Source: Crocodylus rhombifer
Taxonomy: Eukaryota; Chordata; Crocodylia; Crocodylidae
NCBI GenBank assembly: GCA_038503035.1
Contig: JAVSML010025171.1
Span: 168,733 to 232,732, forward strand
Direction of reading: 5' to 3'
DNA: 64,000 nucleotides
Every line of letters starts with the position of its first letter. Within the stretch, counting starts at the first letter, position 1. Below the pieces are notes generated by a model. That model was not told the origin of the DNA, searched no databases, and saw only the letters and a program-made list of their open reading frames with translations. The position numbers were made by a program, and so were the translations under genes. Positions 62,601-64,000 of this stretch are shown piece by piece.

Positions 62601-64000
62601 GTCGGACTGCCGTTGGTAACACTTATTCTGAGAGGGTGATGGGCACACTAAATACTTTTTGCTGGTGCAGACCGCCAAGTTCTTCTTTAACATCCAGCTC
62701 GGTCTGTGGTCTTGAAGGAGTAAACCTGCCTGTTATGTGGCTGCTCTGTGTTTAATATCTGCTTTGTTCTTGAAGGGATGGTGGTCTCTAACCTGTCTTT
62801 TTGCACTTTACGTTTCTTTCTCTCTCCTCCCTTCCCTTTTTTCTCTTTCTATCTTGCCCTAAACTTTGTAGTTCTTGGGGACACATACAATATTCCTTTA
62901 GACCCCAGAGGTAAGCAGCGTGGGTCGTTACATTGCCTTTGACTGTATCTGGCATTTAAAAAAAAAGTTGTCTTGGGAGGGAGAAAAGGAGGTGTATTTG
63001 CAACTACTAACGTGGATGTAGCTGCCTTCTTGGGAGGGGTTAGGTGGGGGATGCCATGTGAGCAAGAGTGGGGGTGGAGGACTGTCTTGATGCACTGGAT
63101 TATCTCTAGGATGCTCCATGAAGGTAGCTGTTTCCAGAAGAGTTGCCCTGCTTGGTTTCACGTACAGTTCTTTTGTCTGATAATGCTCCCAGCTTTCAGC
63201 CACCCCAGTCCTCTGTTCATAAGCAACTTGGGTTCCCAACCTTTCAAGTGATCTTAGTACTGCTTGCAACCCCATGAAACTCCTATGGGTCAAGCATCTG
63301 AAGCATGGCTTCTCTTTTTGAACACCTCCAGTGTTTTCACAAGTACAACTAGAGTGAGCTTGGCCTGTGGGAGGTTGACCCTTTGGAAATGATCTCTCTT
63401 TGCATCCAGGCACTAGAAATTATGTGAACCAGCCCCATCACCTGTTTGAGCAGGTTGTGGAGTTCAAAAAAGTCCTTGCGCAGAGTTCGAGAAGTCTGTT
63501 ATGAGTACCACCATGTGGCGTTAGCTGAAACCTTTCCAGAGCCGTTGTGCATGTTTGGATTAATGCTGTTGGGATAGTTCAGAAAATGCCTGCCATTAAA
63601 AACAATCACTTTCCTGTGCTTATGTTGGAGAAGTTGTAGTGCTAAAAAAGAAAGAAGCTTTTTGCTGGGTTTTGTTGCTCAGCATCTGATAAACAGAGTG
63701 TCTTCCAGATCTTAGGAGGGGGCGTTATCATTTCTATCTTGGAGATAATAAGGAAGAAATTACCCTCCTGCAGCAAAGGGGATCAGCAGTTGGTACAAAT
63801 ATAGGGTTCAAGTGGAGTGCAGTGCTATTCTCCCTGATGCTGAATAAACTGATGTATCTGGGGGTTGTTGAGGGGGAGGTAATTTCATTGGCAACCGGAG
63901 CCTTGCATTAATTCCATAGCAACAACAAAATGGCTTGTTTGAGTAAAGGCAGATTAACCAAACAAGCCTCTCAGGATGGCGCATTCACTGGCTAAAGGTT
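37862..64000 (+). CDS. EXOC7: Exocyst complex component 7 (EXOC7/Exo70), N-terminal 14 coding exons; continues past window
   Basis: Exo70 is the exocyst subunit that binds plasma-membrane phosphoinositides and tethers secretory vesicles before SNARE fusion. Coding exons: 37862-37921, 39343-39408, 40407-40591, 42377-42482, 44244-44466, 47003-47170, 54499-54591, 55596-55664, 56833-56978, 57144-57296, 59071-59169, 59900-59962, 61047-61113 and 62872-62910. All have GT-AG borders and compatible phases, giving 512 codons plus one base with every exon included (longest human form about 735 residues, from memory). Landmarks are a helical N-terminus with LENSIIPVHKQTENLQRLQE, LFERGKESLESEFRSLL, FMNVYYQIRSSQLDRSIKGL, DAYIHCVSAFVKLAQSEYQ, IPEHHQKKTFDSLIQ and EYNMPKDGTVHELTSN. 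Exons 7, 8 and 14 are phase-1 cassettes, so isoforms are expected. The C-terminal membrane-binding part lies outside the window. Confidence 0.97.
38160..38630 (+). repeat. Simple-repeat zone: TA/TG/TATC and (TATG)n microsatellite
   Basis: Alternating ACATATG, CTATCTAT and TATATA words, culminating in about nine GTAT/TATG tetranucleotide units and a TG run at 38571-38620. Embedded at 38267-38318 are perfect 16-bp inverted arms (ATGCACGCTCTCTCTC and its complement) around a 20-bp AT-rich loop. Confidence 0.9.
38636..38825 (+). repeat. Interspersed repeat, 'CCAGCCCAC' family, copy 1
   Basis: GGCCCACAGGCTGGATCCAG / CCCACAGAGCC / CAGCCCATGGATCCC resembles segments at 42896-43234 and 49862-50070, suggesting a common non-autonomous element family. 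The limits are approximate. Confidence 0.45.
39343..39408 (+). CDS. EXOC7: EXOC7 coding exon 2
   Basis: Residues 21-42 (EEETLSFIKESLEKSDQL...NM), 66 nt, phase 0 on both sides. Acceptor CCAG at 39342, donor ATG|GTAAGT at 39409. Confidence 0.95.
39409..40406 (+). other. EXOC7: EXOC7 intron 2
   Basis: 1.0 kb; contains a MIR-type fragment at about 40225-40385 close to the acceptor. Confidence 0.85.
40225..40385 (+). repeat. MIR-type SINE fragment
   Basis: GGTTAAGTGACTTGCCTAGG, then TAGAGCAGGAATAGAGGCTG and CTCCCTTCTCTAATTGCTAG follow the MIR 3' half. Confidence 0.65.
40407..40591 (+). CDS. EXOC7: EXOC7 coding exon 3
   Basis: Residues 43-103 plus two bases of 104, 185 nt. Encodes the predicted N-terminal helical rod VSILSSFESRLMRLENSIIP...ENLQRLQENVEKTLSCLDHV. 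Acceptor TTGTAG at 40406, donor GG|GTGAGT at 40592. Confidence 0.96.
40592..42376 (+). other. EXOC7: EXOC7 intron 3
   Basis: 1.8 kb with an imperfect tandem repeat at 41541-41735. No other recognised element. Confidence 0.8.
41541..41735 (+). repeat. Imperfect ~60-bp tandem repeat with GGGAGCTC starts
   Basis: Three units begin TGGGAGCTC at 41541, 41601 and 41664, each followed by a CAGSTG-type word and ending with a GGGCTCCC/GTGCTCCC word. They diverge strongly from one another. Confidence 0.6.
42377..42482 (+). CDS. EXOC7: EXOC7 coding exon 4
   Basis: Residues 104-139, 106 nt (PSGRLVEYLACLDKIQKAVE...ELNRV). Acceptor CTGCAG at 42376, donor GTG|GTACGT at 42483, ending in phase 0. Confidence 0.95.
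42896..43234. mobile_element. hAT-like MITE, 'CCAGCCCAC' family, copy 2
   Basis: 339 bp with ends CAGTGATGTTCAACGTC and, reverse complemented, CAGTGGTGCTCAAACTTC. Flanks AATTAGCT and GCTTAGCC share five central bases, a weak candidate 8-bp duplication. The interior contains AAATCCAGCCCACAGGGC. No coding capacity. Confidence 0.6.
43290..43440 (-). repeat. MIR-type SINE fragment
   Basis: CTTCCTAAATGACCTTGGAT, GAATCATGGAAGTCTGGGCC and CATCTCCATCTGCAAATGGG follow a reversed MIR. Confidence 0.6.
44244..44466 (+). CDS. EXOC7: EXOC7 coding exon 5
   Basis: Residues 140-213 plus one base, 223 nt (KSLFERGKESLESEFRSLL...ISRWLVEFGRNQ). Acceptor CCTCCAG at 44243, donor AAG|GTAAAT at 44467, leaving phase 1. 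Confidence 0.96.
44690..44806 (-). repeat. Possible fragment of a TAGGGTGACCATA-ended DNA element
   Basis: Reverse complement of the right edge reads CTAGGGTGACCATACATCCC followed by AGGCAAACCAGGACAGTGC, words I associate with a common amniote DNA-element family. Only one terminus was found. Confidence 0.35.
45748..46456. mobile_element. Foldback hAT-like MITE (709 bp)
   Basis: The left terminus is TAGGCCTGTGCGAAACTTC; the right terminus in reverse complement is TAGGGGTGTGGGAAGCAGG. Candidate target duplication TTAGCTAC / TTGGCTGC (6 of 8). The arms are rich in GATTCGGCTGAATC-like words and continue inward. CTACATATCTCAAGG at about 45916 pairs with TACCTCGAGGTATGTAG at about 46280, and GGGGCGCATGGAGC at 45961 pairs with GCTCCATGCGCCCC at 46237. 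The whole element can therefore fold into one long hairpin. No coding frame of interest. Confidence 0.75.
47003..47170 (+). CDS. EXOC7: EXOC7 coding exon 6
   Basis: Residues 214-269, 168 nt (DFMNVYYQIRSSQLDRSIKG...). The serine-rich then lysine-rich linker SSSSGVPYSP...KRKDTPTKKPIKRPG ends the exon. Acceptor TCCTTAG at 47002, donor CAG|GTGAGT at 47171, phase 1 on both sides. Confidence 0.96.
47582..47711. repeat. Near-perfect palindrome, ~56-bp arms
   Basis: The left arm 47582-47636 (AAGACATACAAAAGCTAGAA...) pairs with the right arm 47655-47711 (...TTCTAGCTTTTTGTATGTCTT) with only a few mismatches and 1-nt gaps, around an 18-nt spacer. The sequence after it (CTTGTCTCAGACCAACATGG) resembles the tail of an interspersed repeat, so this may be two copies inserted head to head. 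Confidence 0.85.
48313..48957. mobile_element. Unclassified DNA element with ~24-bp terminal inverted repeats
   Basis: The left end CATATTCCTTTGAATATAAG pairs with the right end, whose reverse complement reads CATACTCCATTGAATTTAAG. Interior words GGCACATGTCTTAAG, CTCACATATATTATGAAC and TTATATGTGAGGAAATAC are mutually inverted. No target duplication was identified and I cannot name the superfamily. Confidence 0.55.
49862..50070 (+). repeat. Interspersed repeat, 'CCAGCCCAC' family, copy 3
   Basis: CAGGGATCTGTAGCCCCATA, TTTCATCCAGCCCATGCAGC and ATTGGCAGCAG parallel the element at 42896-43234 (TTGGCAGCAGTGG). The limits are approximate. Confidence 0.45.
50448..50533 (+). repeat. 86-bp intronic direct repeat, copy 1
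   Basis: Shares the ordered words CATAAGTAAAGCA, CCAGATCTTGAAATAATT, GAGGAGAAGGTCTAGCA and GGGTTAAGTC with 51376-51460. Confidence 0.85.
51376..51460 (+). repeat. 86-bp intronic direct repeat, copy 2
   Basis: Partner of 50448-50533, about 0.93 kb downstream, same orientation, roughly 87% identical by eye. Confidence 0.85.
52545..52566 (+). repeat. (AAAT)n microsatellite
   Basis: About five AAAT/AATA units. Confidence 0.9.
53284..53311 (+). repeat. (TTA)n microsatellite
   Basis: Nine TTA units followed by a T run. Confidence 0.95.
54368..54419 (+). promoter_or_regulatory. EXOC7: TGG/GGT-rich tract upstream of EXOC7 exon 7, candidate splicing silencer
   Basis: About 50 nt with repeated GGTT, TGGTG and TGGTGG words, 80 nt before the exon 7 acceptor and just before its T-rich tract. 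ESRP proteins bind GGU-rich RNA, and binding upstream of an exon usually causes skipping. Exo70 isoform switching by ESRP1 is established in mammals. The functional link here is inference. Confidence 0.45.
54499..54591 (+). CDS. EXOC7: EXOC7 coding exon 7 (31-aa cassette)
   Basis: 93 nt, phase 1 to phase 1, so it can be skipped without a frameshift. Encodes TIRKAQNLLKQYSQHGLDGK and KGASNLIPMEG, residues 270-300. Acceptor GACAG at 54498, donor GAAG|GTAACC at 54592. An alternative upstream acceptor TTTCCTAG (54461) would add 37 nt and break the frame. In mammals this insert distinguishes the mesenchymal from the epithelial Exo70 isoform, as I recall. Confidence 0.93.
54592..55595 (+). other. 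EXOC7: EXOC7 intron 7
   Basis: 1.0 kb; no recognised repeat. Translation of its last 85 nt in the exon 8 frame stays open and ends VPADISLG, resembling a segment present in the longest human isoform. Confidence 0.8.
55596..55664 (+). CDS. EXOC7: EXOC7 coding exon 8 (23-aa cassette)
   Basis: 69 nt, phase 1 to phase 1. Encodes HEHDLRLKHLSDALSDKHGP then AAG, residues 301-323. Acceptor TCACTAG at 55595, donor CTG|GTAAGT at 55665. The human counterpart is also an optional segment. Confidence 0.92.
55665..56832 (+). other. EXOC7: EXOC7 intron 8
   Basis: 1.2 kb, no recognised repeat or exon. Confidence 0.8.
56833..56978 (+). CDS. EXOC7: EXOC7 coding exon 9
   Basis: 146 nt, residues 324-372 (RDDVLDIEIDAYIHCVSAFV...PEHHQKKTFDSLIQ). 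Acceptor CCCGCAG at 56832. The donor CAG|GTCCCT at 56979 is unusually weak at +3 to +6, but the next exon continues the family sequence exactly in phase 0. Confidence 0.95.
56979..57143 (+). other. EXOC7: EXOC7 intron 9 (165 bp)
   Basis: The shortest intron of the gene, pyrimidine-rich throughout (57033-57100), which may compensate for its weak donor. Confidence 0.85.
57144..57296 (+). CDS. EXOC7: EXOC7 coding exon 10
   Basis: 153 nt, residues 373-423 (ESLDNLMIEGDNIVSAARKA...FPILRHLKQMKPEFDQVLQ). Acceptor TTGCAG at 57143, donor CAG|GTAGGT at 57297, phase 0. Confidence 0.96.
57297..59070 (+). other. EXOC7: EXOC7 intron 10
   Basis: 1.8 kb, of which 805 bp (58200-59004) is a foldback MITE reaching to 66 bp before the acceptor. 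Confidence 0.9.
58200..59004. mobile_element. Foldback hAT-like MITE (805 bp) with 8-bp target duplication
   Basis: The left terminus is TAGGGCTGTTGAAGCTTTG; the right terminus in reverse complement is TAGGCCTGTGCGAAGTGGC, the same family as 45748-46456. Flanking 8-mers TGGACTAG (58192-58199) and TCGACTAG (59005-59012) agree at 7 of 8. Outer arms repeat ATTCGGCTGAATC words. Inner GC-rich arms are also inverted: CTGCATGGGGGGCTCTGCATGAGC against CTCGTGAAGAGCCCCCCATGCAG, seen as GGGGGGCTCT and AGAGCCCCCC. A 19-A run sits at 58472-58490. Confidence 0.8.
59071..59169 (+). CDS. EXOC7: EXOC7 coding exon 11
   Basis: 99 nt, residues 424-456 (GTAASTKNKLPGLITSMETT...EDFADNIK). Acceptor CTCTTCCAG at 59070, donor AAG|GTGAGA at 59170, phase 0. 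Confidence 0.96.
59170..59899 (+). other. EXOC7: EXOC7 intron 11
   Basis: 730 bp of AT-rich sequence, nothing recognised. Confidence 0.8.
59900..59962 (+). CDS. EXOC7: EXOC7 coding exon 12
   Basis: 63 nt, residues 457-477 (NDPDKEYNMPKDGTVHELTS then N). Acceptor CCCTTAG at 59899, donor AAC|GTACGT at 59963, phase 0. Confidence 0.95.
59963..61046 (+). other. EXOC7: EXOC7 intron 12
   Basis: 1.1 kb, no recognised element; a T12-13 run at 60937-60950. Confidence 0.8.
61047..61113 (+). CDS. EXOC7: EXOC7 coding exon 13
   Basis: 67 nt, residues 478-499 plus one base (AILFLQQLLDFQETAGAMLA then SQ). Acceptor CTTGCAG at 61046, donor AAG|GTATAT at 61114, leaving phase 1. Confidence 0.95.
61114..62871 (+). 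other. EXOC7: EXOC7 intron 13
   Basis: 1.8 kb. A short duplication CCTATAAATAAAC occurs at 61385 and 61410. A 50-nt pyrimidine-rich stretch precedes exon 14. Confidence 0.8.
62872..62910 (+). CDS. EXOC7: EXOC7 coding exon 14 (13-aa cassette microexon)
   Basis: 39 nt, phase 1 to phase 1, encoding VLGDTYNIPLDPR (residues 500-512) when joined to exon 13. Acceptor TTTGTAG at 62871, donor AGAG|GTAAGC at 62911. This peptide matches an optional insert I recall from some mammalian Exo70 isoforms, placed between LASQ and ETSSSATSYSSEF. The exon that should follow is not in the window. Confidence 0.88.
62911..64000 (+). other. EXOC7: EXOC7 intron 14, continuing past window
   Basis: No exon encoding the expected ETSSSATSYSSEFSKRLL segment is present, so the intron runs off the right edge. 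A spliceable short frame lies at 63410-63504 (reported as a finding). Confidence 0.75.

Overview
The window is nuclear DNA from a vertebrate, most likely a non-avian reptile (crocodilian or turtle). The protein-coding exons are unmistakably vertebrate. The interspersed repeats are CR1 LINE fragments, old MIR-type SINEs and many small hAT-like DNA elements, with no sign of Alu or L1. The exact species cannot be read from the sequence.

Two genes lie head to tail on the + strand. FOXJ1 (about 1.6-10.06 kb) is complete. It has a non-coding first exon, two coding exons (3103-3603 and 7897-8712; 438 residues), a CCAAT/GC-box/X-box-like promoter and a 3' UTR ending at paired AATAAA signals. EXOC7 (from about 37.78 kb past the right edge) is partial. 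Fourteen coding exons encoding the first 512 residues or so can be placed, all with GT-AG borders and matching reading phases, and the remaining C-terminal exons lie beyond 64000. The FOXJ1-EXOC7 order and orientation match the arrangement I recall for the human 17q25 region.

The layout is: 1-1.5 kb upstream DNA; 1.5-10.06 kb FOXJ1; 10.06-37.6 kb intergenic DNA with no gene I can support, holding CR1, MIR and hAT-like insertions and one unassigned GC-rich patch with a TATAAAAG motif near 20.66 kb; 37.6-38.06 kb CpG-rich EXOC7 promoter with reiterated YY1-like motifs; 37.86-64 kb EXOC7.

FOXJ1 is the master transcription factor of motile cilia. EXOC7 (Exo70) is the exocyst subunit that tethers secretory vesicles to the plasma membrane. 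They are neighbours and nothing here shows that they work together.

I found no undescribed biological system. The most interesting observations are the EXOC7 alternative-splicing architecture (three phase-1 cassette exons, one preceded by a TGG-rich tract where an ESRP-type regulator could act), a foldback hAT-like MITE ending 66 bp before an EXOC7 splice acceptor, a 52-bp duplication flanking the last FOXJ1 exon, and a near-perfect 130-bp palindrome in EXOC7 intron 6.
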